Below, in pieces: positions 32,695 to 47,200 of a stretch of DNA of 64,000 nt; positions within the stretch are counted from its first letter, which is position 1; the number at the start of each line of letters is the position of its first letter. The notes beneath the pieces are model-generated. The model ran no database searches, was not told where the DNA came from, and saw only the letters and a program-made list of their open reading frames with translations. Origin of the DNA: Mastigias papua. Its lineage: Eukaryota > Cnidaria > Scyphozoa > Rhizostomeae > Mastigiidae. The translations under genes and the position numbers were made by a program. Location: contig OZ025268.1 in NCBI GenBank assembly GCA_964019165.1, forward strand, positions 18,326,784-18,390,783, given 5' to 3'.

Positions 32695-35600
32695 ACTCGT
32701 TGTGGGGACATCTAATATCTTTACGTATATACCGTAGTCTGTATTTAAAATTACTTGATATACCTAAAAAAATCTAATTCATTTATCCTCGAGACATGTA
32801 ATGCCTTTGCTAACATAGCGATGGATTTATACATATTACCCTGAGTATTCTGTACATACCTACTCACGCGTTGTGGGGACATCTGCCATCTTTACTTTAT
32901 ACCTAATGCACCTCATTTCAAATAACTTATTCCCTGTAGGGAAGCACTCACAGTTTGTGGGGACATTCAGTACTTATACCATAGTCTGTACTTAAAAATG
33001 CTTGATATTGGTAAGCACTCTACTTCATTCAACTTCGAGACATGTAATGCCTATGCTACCATTGCAATAGATTTGAACACATTTACCGGAGTCGTCTCTT
33101 GATACATGTTCATTAATTTTGGGGAAATTTCCCATCGTAACTGTATACCTATGGGATGTCATTTCAAATAACTTACCCCTTACATGGAGACACACAAACG
33201 TTTTAGGGACATTCAGTACTTATACTGTTGTCGTACTTACCAATGCTTCAAATGGGTAAGAAACTCTACCTCATTTATCTTGGAGAAATGTAATGCCTAT
33301 GCTAACATCGTGATGGATATATATCTATCAATCTGAGTAGTCCATTCTATATATACCCACTCGTTGAAGGGACATCTGCCATTTCACCTTATGCCTATGA
33401 GACATCATGTCACATACGTTGCACCTTGTATAGGGACATTCACACTTTCTGGGGACACTCAGTATTTATACACTAGTATGCACCTAAAAGTGCATTATAT
33501 GGTTATGAAAATCTAATTCATTCATACTGGAGACATATAATGCGTATGACGCCATCTCGATGGATTCACACAAGTCCACTTGAGCAATATGTTCATACAA
33601 ACTCACTAGTTGTCAGGACATCTACAATTTTTACTTTGTATCTAACGGACCTTGTGTCGAATACCGTGCACCTTGTAAGAAACCACTCACACTTTGTGGG
33701 GACACTTAGTGCTTTTACCGTAGTTTGTATTAAACGTGCCTGATATCAGTAGGAAACTATAATTCATTCATACTGTAGACATATAATGCATATATCTCTA
33801 TCTCAATGGCTTCACTTCAAATAACTTTAGTATTCTTTCGATTGATACTCATTCCCTGTGGGACATCTGCATATTTTACTCTATACCTACTGGACGTCAT
33901 GTTAAATACCTTACTCATCTTGTAGAGACACTCATACTTTATAGGGACATTCAGTACTTATACCATAGTCTGTACTTAAAAGCACTTGATATGGTTAAAA
34001 ATCTCTAATTCATTCGTACAGGAGAGACATGAGTATGACGCCATCTCAATGTATTATAACAAATAGTAACAAGAGCATTCTGTCCATAAATACACACTAG
34101 CAGTAGGGACATCTGCAGCCGTTCCCTTATACCTAATGGACGGCATGTCAAATACCTTACACCTTGTAGGGAGACACACACTTGGTGAAGATGTTCAGTA
34201 CTTATATCGCAGTCTGTACCTAAAAGTCCTTCATATGGTTATGAAACTCTAGTGCATTCATACAATAGACATATAGTGCGCATGGCACCATCTCGAAGGA
34301 TTAACAAAAAGTACCTGGAGTATTCTGTACATACATCCTCACTAGCTGTAGGGGCATCTGCAATCGTTCCCTTATACTTAATGGACGTCATATTATATAC
34401 ATTACCCCTTGTAGGGAGACACTAACAAATTGTGGCGTCATTCAATACCTATACCGTAGTCTGTACTTAAAAGTACTGGATATGGCTACAAATCTCTAAT
34501 TCATTCATACTGGAGATATATAATGCGTATGACACCATCTCAATGCATTCCCACAAATATTATCAAGCGTACTCTATCCTTTCATACTTACTGACTGTAG
34601 GACCATCTGTTTTCTTTACCTTGAACCTAATTGACATCATGTCAAATGCGGTACCCCTGGTAGGGAGACACCCACACTTTGTGAGGCCATTCAGTACTGA
34701 TATCGTAGTCTGTAGTTAATAGTAATTATTCTGGTTTAGAAACTCGAATTCATTCATACTGTATACATATAATGCCTATGGCACCATCTCAATGGATTCT
34801 CACAAATATTAGCATGAGTGTTCTATGCATACAAAGACACTGGCTGAAGGTACATCTGCAATCCCTTCCTTATACCTAATGGACGACATGTCAAATACCT
34901 TACCCCTTCTATTGGGACACTAAAACTTTGTGGCGAAATCCGGTACTTATAGTAGACTGTACTTAGAAGTGCTTCATATATTTAAGAATCTTTAATTCAT
35001 TCATATTAGAGACATATAATGCAAATGACTTTATCTCAATGGATTCTAACAAATAGTAACATGAGTATTCTGCCCTTACATACTCACTGGCAGTAGGGGC
35101 ATCTGCAGCCCTCCCCTTAAACCTACTGAACGTCATATCAAATACCCTACCCCTTAAGGCAGACACTTACAATTGGTTGGAACATTCAGTACTTATATCG
35201 TAGTCTGTACTTAAAGATGTTTAAGAAGGTGAAAAAGCTCTAACTTATTCACACTGGAGACATGGAAAGCGTATGGCACCATCTCAATCGATTCTCACAA
35301 ATATTAACATGAGTATTTTGTCCACATATACTAACTGGCTGTAGGAACGTCTGCAATGATTCCCTTATACCTATTGGACGAATTGTCAAATGCCGTACCC
35401 CTTGACGGCAGACACCCACACTTTTTGGGGACATTCGATACTTGTATTGTAGTCTGTACCTGAAAGTGCTTGATACGGCTAAGAACCTCTGATTTATTCA
35501 CACTGAAGACATATAATGCCTATGACACCATCTCAATGGAGTCTATCAAGTTAAGTTAAGTATTCTGTCGATACATACTCACTGGCTGTAGGGACATCTA

Positions 35601-38600
35601 CTATCGTTCCTTTGTACCTAATAGATCTCATGTCAAATACCTTACCCTTCGTAGGGAGACACTCACACTTTGTGGGGACGTTCAGTACTCATACCCTAGT
35701 CTATACTTAAAAGTGCTTGGTTTGGTAAGAACTTCTATTTCAGTCATACTTGTGGAATATAGTTAATATTACACCATCTCAATTTATTGTCAATTATATT
35801 AACATTAGTATATTGTCCCTACATACTCACTGATTGTTGGGACATCTGTAAAAGTTCCCTTATACATAATAGACGCCATGTCAAATATCGTACCCTTGTA
35901 CAGAGACACTCACACTTTTTGTTGGAATTCAGTACTTATATCGTAGTCTCCACCTAACAGTGCTTAATATGGCTACGACCCTCTATTTCCTTTATACTGG
36001 AGACATATACTGACTATGACACCATCTCAATGGATTCTCACAAGTATTAAAATGAGTATTCTGTCCAAATATACTCACTGGTAGTAGGGACATCTGGAGT
36101 CCCCTATGCATACCTACTGGACGTTATTTGAAATACCCTAACCTACCTCTTGACGGGAGACACTCACACTTTGTGGGACCAGCCAGTATTTATATAGTAG
36201 TCTGTACTTACAACTGCTTATTAATGTTACGACACTGGAATTCATTTATACTGGAGACATATGCCGAATATGATGTCATCTGGATCGAATCTGTCTCTCA
36301 ATTATTACCATAAGTACTCTGTCCATACATACTCGCTGGCAGTAGGGACATCTGGAGTGCGTCCTGTATACATACTGGACCTCATATCAAATACCCTAAC
36401 CTACCCCTTAAAGGGAGACACTCATACTTTGTGGGGACATTCAGTACTTATATCGTAGTCTGTACTTAAAACTGCCCATTAATGCAATGAAACTCGATTA
36501 TATTTATACTAGAGACATATGCCGAGTATGATATCATCTGGATCGAATCTGTCCCTCACGTATTCTCATAAGTACTCTGTCGATACATACTACCTGGCAG
36601 AATGGATATCTGATGTCCTTCTACTATACCTACTACACGTCATATGAGATACCTTACCCTACCCCTTGAAGAGAGAGACTCACATATTGTGGGGACATTC
36701 AGTAATTACATCGTAGTCTGTACTTAACACTACTTATTAATGTCAGGAAATTTGAATTCATTTATACCGGAAATATTATCCCGAATATGATATCATCTCG
36801 ATGGAATCTGTCTCTCAATTATTATCATATGTACTCTGTTCATACATACTCACTAGCAGTAGGGACATGTCACGTCCTTCCATTATACCTACTAGACGTC
36901 ATATGTAATACCCTACCCTAATCATTCACGGGAGACACTCACACATTGTGGGGACAGCCAGTACTTACATCGTGGTTTGTACCTGAAACTGCTTATTACT
37001 ATCAGGAAAGTTGACTTCATTTATATTAGAGACATATGCCGACTATGATATCATGTCGATCGAATCTGTCTCTTAAATATTACCATAAGTACTCTGTCCA
37101 TAAATACTGAATAGTAGTAGAGATATCGGAAGTCCTTCCCTTGTACCTACTGGACCTCTTATGAAATACGCAACCCTACCCCTAGAAGGGGACACTCACA
37201 CTTGTGGGAAAATTTAGTAAGTACATAATCGACTGTATTTAAAACTACTTATTAATGTCAGGAATTTGGAATTCATTTATACTGGAAATATTATCCCGAA
37301 TATGATATCATCTCGATCGAATCTGTCTCTCAATTATTACCATAAGTACTCTGTCCATACATACTGACTAGTAGTATGGACATCTGAAGTCCTTCCCTTG
37401 TACCTACTGGACCTCATATGAACTACGCAACCCTACCCCTAGAAGGGGGACACTCAGACTTGTGGGACAATTTAGTAAGTACATAATCGTCTGTACTTAA
37501 AACTACTTATTAATGTCAGTACACTGGAATTCATTTATACTCGAGACATATGCTGAAAATCATATCATATCGATGGAATCTGTCTGTCAAATATTATCAT
37601 GTGTACTCTGTCCATACATACTCACTGCTCTCTGGCAGTAGGGACATCTGAAGTCCTTCCATTATACCTACTGGACGCCATATGAAATACCCTATCCTAC
37701 ATCTTGACTGGAGACACTCACACTTTGTGGGCACATTCAGTATTTATATAGTAGTCTGTACTTACAACTGCTTATTAATGTTACGAAACTGGAAGTCATT
37801 CATACTGGAGACATATGCCGAATATGATATCATCTGGATCGAATCTGTCAAATATTAAGGTAAATGCTCTAAAACTGCATACTCACTGGCAGCAGAGACT
37901 TCTCAGCTCCTTCCTTTATACCTACTGGACGTCATATGTAATACCCTACCCTACCCATTCACGGGAGACACTCACACATTGTGGGGACAGTCAGTAATTA
38001 CATCGTAGTCTGTAACTAAAACTGCGTATTAATGTCAGAAATGTGGAATTCATGTATACTGGAAATATATCCCGCATATGATATCATCTGGATCGAATTT
38101 GTCTCTCAAGTATTATCATAAGTACTCTATACATACACACTGACTAGTAGTAGGGATATCTGAAGTCCTTCCATTATAGCTACTGGACGTCATATGTAAT
38201 ACCCTACACTACCCATTCACGGGAGACACTCACACATTGTGAGGACAGTCAGTAATTACATCGTAGCCTGTACCTAACACTGCTTATTAATGTCACGAAA
38301 TTTGAATTCAATTATACTTGAGACATATGCCGAATATGATATCATCTCGATCGAATCTGTCTCTCAAATATTATCATAAGTACTCTGTGCATACATACTC
38401 ACTGGTAGTAGGGACATGTCACCTCCTTCCATTATACCTACTGGACGTCATATGTAATACCCTACCCTACTCATTCACGGGAGACACTCACACATTGTGG
38501 GGACAGTCAGTAATTACATCGTAATCTGTAGTTAAAACTGCCTATTAATGCCTGGGAACCTGAATTCATTTATACTGGAGACATATGCGGACTATGATAT

Positions 38601-39350
38601 CATTTCGATCGAATCTGTCTGTCAAATAGTATCCTAAGTACTCCGTCCATACATATTCACTGGCAGAAGGGACATCTGAAGACCTTCCCTTATACCTAGT
38701 GGACGTCATATGAAGCACCCTACCTTACCTCTTGAAGGGAGACACTCACACATTGTTGGCACATTCAGTAATTACATCGTAGTCTGTACTTAAAACTGCT
38801 TATTAATGTCAGGAATCTTGAATTCATTTATACTGGAGAGATATGCCGACTATGATATCACCTCGATAGAATCTGTCTGTCAAATATTATCCTAAGTACT
38901 CTGTCCAGTCATACTGACTGGCAGTAGGGACATCTGAAGTACTTCTGTTAAATCTACTGGATGTAATATCAAATACCCTGCTCTACCCCTTAAAATGAGA
39001 AGCTCAAGCCTTGTGGGGACATTCAGTACTTATATCGTAATCTGTACCTGCAACTGCTTATTAATGTTATGAAACTCGAATTCATTTATATTGGAGACAT
39101 AGTCCAAATATGATATCAGCTCGATAGAATCTGTCTGTCAAATATTAGCCTAAGTACTCTGTCCATACATACACACTGGCAGTAGGGACATCTGAAGTAC
39201 TTCTCTTATATCTATTGGACGTCATATCAAATACCCCACCCTACCCCTTGAAGGGAGACACTCACACATTGTGAGGACATTCAGTACTTATATTGTAGTC
39301 TGTACTTAGATCTGCCTATTAATATTATCAAACTCGAATTCATGTATACT
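32695..39350 (+). repeat. Satellite array, ~255-260-bp monomer (block 1)
   Basis: About 26 diverged head-to-tail monomers. Each contains, in order, CTGGAGACATATGCCGAATA, ATCATCTCGATCGAATCTGT, CTCACTGGCAGTAGGGACAT, CCTACTGGACGTCATAT, GGGAGACACTCACACTTTGT-GGGGACATTCAG and TCGTAGTCTGTACTTAAAAC. Period is measured between successive TCGTAGTCTGTA strings (for example 36453, 36711, 36971, 37749). Each monomer has three GRGACAT boxes about 75-95 bp apart, so it may have arisen as a trimer of a ~85-bp unit. Open frames inside are by-products. Confidence 0.92.
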
Positions 39351-41109
39351 GTACAGTATTTGTAAAAGTGGTTTATGGGGGGGGGGGGGCTGAAAGGGAA
39401 ACGAATTTAGACGAAGAGCGTTGGGAACAAGTTTTGAATCTTTGCCTATTGGCTACTCTAGTCAGAGTTATCTGGGAAACACAGTTTTGTTCCTAGTCTC
39501 AATCTAGTGCTTTCAAGAAAAATACTGAACTGTATACTTACAGTTTGCCATCAAACATGTCTGAGGGCTATGACCAGGCATATCTCTTAAGCTTAGTGAT
39601 GGTGAATGTTGCTACTTATTTGGAGCTCTCTTTGAAAGGCGCCACCATGGTTCGCAGAGAGGAGGGAAATTTTGAGCTTTTGCTTTACCAGATAGCTAGA
39701 CTATACTTGTCCGAAGTTTCTTTTCAAAAGATTCCTTTGTAAATATAATATGCCCCAGCAAAGGTTTAAAAAAATTTATTTCCTGCATAGACTCTGAAAA
39801 GTCAGCACACTATCCAAATGCAAAATTTTATCATGCAAAATTTAAGTGAAGTGAGATAGAAGGTACAACTCCAGTCCTTGAGGATTGAAACAGCTAACTT
39901 CAGTGTAAACAACAAGAAAATGCATGTCATGCATGAAAGGAGTTACACCATCTTGTGTTTGGGAAGAAAAATATGTATTGCAAAATATCATCTTGGAATT
40001 ATAGAGGTAGGGAGCAACGGAACGGAACAGGAACGTGTCTGGAATTTCCTTGGGTCCTCATGGTCCTCGTTCAAAACACCCCTGACTGCCCTTGGTATTG
40101 TGTGTTTGACAGGAGCTGCGTCGTATATTGTTCATTGGAAGTGCTTTCGTATCTTGTGCATCAGTTGTTTTTCATCAGAATTAAAAAGAGCACATTTATA
40201 ATAGCTTCTAGACCTACTCTTGAACCAAAGGGCTGCTCTGTCCCTGAGAAAGAGTAAGACAATGAAAGCCTCTATTGTTGTAAACCCTGATGACAATACT
40301 AGTACAAATGGACAATTTGAGCAGTTGAGATCTTCAATGTAGTAACGGATCAGGTTATGAGATGAACAAGAAGTCAGTGTTCTGACCAGAAAGAACACTA
40401 TCAAGATCTTTCTTGTTTAGACCCACGCAATTTCAAAGAATTTAAGGGACAAAGCTTGCCCAAGTGGCTTCTAAAGTTGCATGCAAAACATCGTGCTGGG
40501 TATCATCATGTTAAAGAGCAACTTCTAGACTTTCGAGAGATATTTCCATGACTAGGAAAAGCAATACCAGGGACCTACAGAGTACAGTAGAATTAAGGAG
40601 GTATAGATGATTCAACTGAATATAAATATGAAGATAATGGGGATGATGATGATACTGATAATGATGATGATGATGACTTATGTCAGGTGAGTTATGACGA
40701 TTGTGTGTTAAATTCTGTCGCTCGCGCTTTTCAATGTGTTTCAGCTTCTGTACCAGTTAAACCTACAGTCATCAGCATAAGAATATATGGTGGCCATAAC
40801 CATTAAAGTGAAGACCTTTGACAGAGTGACAAATAGAAAGAAACATGAAACATAGCGGATAAACTGATCGAATCGGTAAAATTGTCGCTGTTTTGTGGGG
40901 GATGCAGGGGGTTCGCAAGAGAGAGCAAATTTTAGAATAGATGTTCCCCATGTTACTAGCAACACAACACAGAATTGGACGAGCTCAGTACTATAGAATA
41001 ACTCTGAGATAAGCAATATAGCTACTCTTTAGTAATAAATAATCAGGGATCATGACTGATATTTGGGTTTCGAATATGATCTGACACTAATAATTAGAAA
41101 CTGTCTGGG
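39351..41109. other. Unique spacer between satellites, with orphan coding-like piece
   Basis: Starts with a G run (39379-39388). Open stretches at 39545-39742 and 39878-40257 have no recognised motif. A plus-strand frame at about 40378-40551 reads CLDPRNFKEFKGQSLPKWLL then KLHAKHRAGYHHVKEQLLDF and stops. Its composition looks protein-like, but I recognise no family and no start. A GAT/GATGAT-rich tract lies at 40632-40680. It may be a fragment of an unidentified mobile-element gene. Confidence 0.35.
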
Positions 41110-43690
41110 TCCACAGTAGATACAGCACTTACAATATTGCAGCGATATATACGCACACCTTTTGGGACATATAGCTTATATAACATAAAGTTCAGATACT
41201 GATAATTAGACACTCTCGGAGTCCACAGTAGATATAGGACTTATTATATATTGTAGTGATATATACACACACGTTGTGGGGACATTTAAGTTATATAACA
41301 TAGAGTTCAGACACTGATAATTAGATACTCTCGGAGTCCACAGTAGATATAGGACTTACTATATATTGTAGTGATATATACACACACGTTGTGGGGACAT
41401 TTAAGTTATATAACATAGAGTTCAGACACTGATAATTAGACACTCTTGGGGTTCACAGTAGATATAGGACTTACTATATATTGTAGTGATATATACACAC
41501 ACGTTGTGGGGACATTTAAGTTATATAACATAAAGTTCAGATACTGATAATTAGACACTCTCGGAGTCCACAGTAGATATAGGACTTACTATATATTGTA
41601 GTGATATATACACACACGTTGTGGGGACATTTAAGTTATATAACATAGGGTTCAGACACTGATAATTAGATACTCTCGGAGTCCACAGTAGATATAGGAC
41701 TTACTATATATTGTAGTGATATATACACACACGTTGTGGGGGCATTTAAGTTATATAACATAGAGTTCAGACACTGATAATTAGACACTCTTGGGGTCCA
41801 CAGTAGATATAGGACTTACTATATATTGTAGTGATATATACACTCACCATGTGGGGACATTTAAGTTATATAACATAGAGTTCAGACACTGATAATTAGA
41901 CACTCTTGGGGTCCACAGTAGATAAAGGACTTACTATATATTGTAGTGATATATATACACACGTTGTGGGGACATTTAAGTTATATAACATAGAGTTCAG
42001 ACACTGATAATTAGATACTCTCGGGGTCCACAGTAGATATAGGACTTACTATATATTGTAGTGATATATATACACACGTTGTGGGGACATTTAAGTTATA
42101 TAACATAGAGTTCAGACACTGATAATTAGATACTCTCGGGGTCCACAGTAGATATAGGGCTTACTATATATTGTAGTGATATATATACACACACGTTGTG
42201 GGGACATTTAAGTTATATAACATAGAGTTCAGACACTGATAATTAGACACTCTTGGGGTCCACAGTAGATATAGGACTTACTATATATTGTAGTGATATA
42301 TATACACACGTTGTGGGGACATTTAAGTTATATAACATAGAGTTCAGATACTGATAATTAGATACTCTCGGGGTCCACAGTAGATATAGGACTTACTATA
42401 TATTGTAGTGATATATAAACACACGTTGTGGGGACATTTAAGTTATATAACATAGAGTGCAGACACTGATAATTAGACACTCTTGGGGTCAACAGTAGAT
42501 ATAGGACTTACTCTATTTTAGTGATATATACACACACGTTGTGGGGACAGTTAAGTTATATAACATAGAGTTCAGACACTGATAATTAGATACTCTCGGA
42601 GTCCACAGTAGATATAGGACTTACTATATATTGTAGTGATATATACACATACGTTGTGGGGACATTTAAGTTATATAACATAGAGTGCAGACACTGATAA
42701 TTAGACACTCTCGGGGCCACAGTATATATAGGACTTTTATTGTAGTGATATATACACACACGTTGTGGGGACATTTAAGTTATATAACATAGAGTTCAGA
42801 TACTGATAGTTAGACACTCTCGGGGCCACAGTATATATAGGACTTTTATTGTAGTGATATATACACACACGTTGTGGGGACATTTAAGTTATATAACATA
42901 GAGTTCAGACACTGATAATTAGACTCTCTCGGGGTCCACAGTAGATATAGGACTTACTATATATTGTAGTGATATATACACACACATTGTGGGGACATTT
43001 AAGTTATATAACATAGAGTTCAGATACTGATAGTTAGACACTCTCGGGGTCCATAGTAGATATGGGACTTACTATATATTGTAGTGATATATACACATAC
43101 GTTGTGGGACATTTAAGTTATATAACATAGAGTTCAGACACTGATAATTAGACACTCTTGGGGTCCACAGTAGATATAGGACTTACTATATATTGTAGTG
43201 ATATATACACACACGTTGTGGGGACATTTAAGTTATATAACATAGGGTTCAGACACTGATAATTAGATACTCTCGGGGTCCACAGTAGATATAGGACTTA
43301 CTATATATATTAGTGATATATATACACACACGTTGTGGGGACATTTAAGTTATATAACATAGAGTTCAGATACTGATAATTAGACACTCTTGGGGTCCAC
43401 AGTAGATATAGGACTTACTATATATTGTAGTGATATATACACACACGTTGTGGGGACATTTAAGTTATATAACATAGAGTTCAGACACTGATAATTAGAC
43501 ACTCTTGGGGTCCACAGTAGATATAGGACTTACTATATATTGTAGTGATATATACACACACGTTGTGGGGACATTTAAGTTATATAACATAGAGTTCAGA
43601 CACTGATAATTAGACACTCTCGGAGTCCACAGTAGATATGGGACTTACTATATATTGTAGTGATATATACACACACCTTGTGGGGACTGT
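41110..43690 (+). repeat. Satellite array, ~115-bp monomer
   Basis: About 22 highly similar monomers in head-to-tail order. Each has ATATATACACACACGTTGTG-GGGACATTTAAGTTATATAA, ACATAGAGTTCAGACACTGA, TAATTAGACACTCTTGGGGT, CCACAGTAGATATAGGACTT and ACTATATATTGTAGTGATAT. The box starts at 41271, 41386 and 41501 give a period of 115. Monomers differ at few sites (TCGGAG/TTGGGG, TACT/CACT), so the array is younger or better homogenised than the ~255-bp one. Some monomers are shorter (near 42720 and 42830). Confidence 0.95.
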
Positions 43691-44271
43691 GTGTTTGGTC
43701 ACATAGAGGGTAACATAATCTCATTCCTCTGACAACGTTTTTCTATCATTTTACCTGATCTGGCAACAATCATTATAGAGTAGCAAAGAGCTCTATTCAT
43801 TTGTCTCATACACATTTCAACGAATTTATCTGCCAATTTCTACCTAAACCGGATGCATATCAACAGTCATACAGGGCGACTCCTGCTGAATTGTAGGCTG
43901 TGATTCTAAAATTTTTTTAGGGGGGGCGCCCCTGACATCCTACTCCCTCTCCACTAACACCACACACTCATGTATGGACTTGCAGCTCATCCCCACTCCC
44001 CTCCCAAAACAACGCTCCGGCGCTCCCGACTATCTCTCCGATCATAACGATTACAATGTTGGCACCTCCTACTTTTCTTCCTTTTAATGGGAATTCTGAT
44101 ATTTCTTCATCAGAGCCTTCGTTGAGGTACTCCTTGAGTCACAACCACTAATTTTATCCTCAACCCCCCCTCTTTGTCAGGCATTCATTGCCTTACAACT
44201 TAATATTTTTGTAAGTATAATACTCAGGGTTTATCAAGGTGGTTGATAGGTGGCACACGAATGCAAGAATA
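43690..44271 (-). repeat. Long inverted repeat, right arm
   Basis: Inverted partner of 30868-31498, 12.2 kb away. Its ends fall exactly at the junctions of the 115-bp array (left) and the second ~255-bp array (right), which supports insertion as a discrete unit between or into satellites. No target duplication is evident. Confidence 0.85.
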
Positions 44272-47200
44272 CATATGATATCATCTGGATCGAATCTGAC
44301 TCTCAAATGTTATTATAAGTTCTCTGTCCATACATACTCACTGGCAGTAGGGACATGTCAACTCCTTTCATTATACCTACTCGACATCCTATGAAATACG
44401 CTATACTACACCTTGGCTTGAGACACTCATACTTTGTGGGTACATTCAGTATTTATATAGTAATCTGTACTTACAACTACTTATTAATGTTACGAAGCTG
44501 GAAGTCATTTATATTGGAGACATATGCCGAATATGATATCATATCGATCGACTCTGTCAAATATTAAGATAAGTACTCTAAAACTGCTTACTCACTGGCA
44601 GTAGGGGCCTCTCAACTCCCTCCCTTATACCTACTGGACGTCATATGCAATACCCTACCCTACCCCTTGAAGGGGACACTCACACATTGTGGGGACAGTC
44701 AGTAAGTACATCGTAATCTGTAATTAAAGCTACTTATTAATGTCAGCAATGTGGAATTCATTTATATTGGATATTTATCCCGAATATGATATCCTCTGGA
44801 TCGAATTTGTCTCTCAATTATTTTTAAAAGTACTCTGTCCATACATATTCACTGGCAGTAGGGACATGTCAAGTCCATCTATTATACCTACTGAACATCA
44901 TATGTAATACCCTACCCTACCCATTCACGGGAGATACTCTCACATTGTGGAGACATTCAGTAAGTACATCATCGTCTGTACTTAAAACTACTTATTAATG
45001 TCAGGAATTTGGAATTCATTTATACTGGAAATATATCTCGAATATGATATCATCTGGATCGGATTTGTCTCTCAATTATTATCATAAGTACTCTGTCCAT
45101 ACATACTCACTGGCAGTATGGACATCTGAAGTCTGTCCCCTATACCTACTGGACGTCATATCAAATACCATACCCTATCCCTTGATGGGAGATACTCGCA
45201 CATTGTCACAACATTCAGTACTTATATCGTAGTCTGTACTTACAACTGCTTAGTAATGTTATGAAACTCGAATTCTTGTACACTGTAGACATATACTGAA
45301 TATGACACCATCTCGATCGAGTCTATCATATATTAACGTAATTAGTCTGTCTATACATACTCACTGGCAGTAGGGACATCTGTATTCCGTCCTATATAGC
45401 TACTGGACGTCATGTCGAATACCCTACCCTAGAACTTGAAGGGAGATACTCACACTTTGTGGGGACATTCAGTACTTATATCGTAGTCTGTACTTAAAAC
45501 TGCTTATTAATGTTATGACACTGGAATTCACTTATAGTGGAGACATTTGCTGAATGTGACACCATCTCGATCGAATCTGTTAAATATTAACATAAGTATT
45601 CCGTCCATACATACTCACTGGCAGTAGGGACATCTGGAGTCCTTCCCTTATAAGTAATGGACGTCATATCAGAAACCCTACCCGTTAAGGGACACACTCA
45701 CACTTGGTGGGAATATTCAATACTGATATCGTTTTCTGTACTTAAAAATGTGTGATGTCCTGAAGAACCTCTAATTTATTCAAGTTACAGGCATATAATA
45801 CAAATGACACCATCTCAATGGATTCACACAAATATTAATATGAGTCTTCTGTCCATATGTACTTACTGGCTGTGGGATATATGCAATCTTTCCTTTATAG
45901 CTAATCGATGTCATGTGAAATAGGTTACCCGTTCTAGGAAGACGCTCACACTTTGTGGGACAATCCATACCTGTTCCCTGATCTGTACGTGAAATTGCTT
46001 TATATGGTTAAGAAAATCTCATTAATTTAAACTAGGGACCATCTCGATGGATTCTCACATGTTAAGTTAAGTATTCTGTCCATACATACTTACTGGCTGT
46101 AGGGACATCTGCTTTCGGTCCTGTATCCGTAATAGACGTCATGTCAAATACCTTACGCTTTGTAGGGAGACACTCACACTTTGTAGGGACATTCAGTACT
46201 TATACCCTAGTCTGTACTTAAAGGGAGTAATATTGTTAAGAAACTCTAATCCACTCATTCTCGATAGATATAATGCGTATGACACCATATCGAAAGTTTC
46301 ACATTAAGTAACTTGAGTTTTTTTTCGATACATACTCACTCTTTTTGGGACATCTGCTATGGTTAGTTTACACCTGATTTACGTCATGTCATATACCTTA
46401 CCGTTTGTGGGGATACACTCGCATTTTGTGGGGACATACCCTTGATCACTTGAACTCTTTTATGTACTTAAAACTGCTTGATATTGGTAACAAACTCTAA
46501 GTCATTCCTCCTCTAGATATGCTGTTACTATGCTACCATGGCGATAGATTTCCTTAGCTACCACGCGTTATCCTTAGTATTCTGTGGAAATATACTTGCT
46601 CATTGCGTTTACACCTTCTATCTTCACTTTATAGCAAGTGGACTTCATTGGGACTACCCTTCATGTTTTTTGAGAGATACTTGTACTTTGTGAGAGAGTT
46701 AATATTAGAGTAATCTGCTTGTTTTAGCTATAGCTACAGTTAAGAAACTATTTCAGTATCCATTCTATATGAAAGCTCCCGATGTATGTATACACGTTAA
46801 CGGTATCATCTTGTCCTCACATACTCACTCGTTGTGTTGATATCTACTGTCTTGTATCTATATCTAGTGCATGGCATGTTGAATACCTTACTCCTTGTAG
46901 GTAGGCGCTCACACATAGTAGTGAAATTTATAAATACACATTAGTGTATACGTAAAAGCTCTCCATATGTTTAGGATACTATACTTCATTCTTCTTGAAG
47001 ACATGTAATGTCTAAGCTTCCAGGCCGATGGAATTACACACGTTGACCTGAGTATTCCGTCTATCCATACTCACCTATTGTGGGGACATCTGCTATCTTC
47101 ACCTTGCTCATTTTCGGGGGACACTCGTACTTTTTTGGGATAGCTAGTAAGTGTACAGTAGTGTAGTGTATTTTGAGTGCTCAAAATGGTTAAAAGACTC

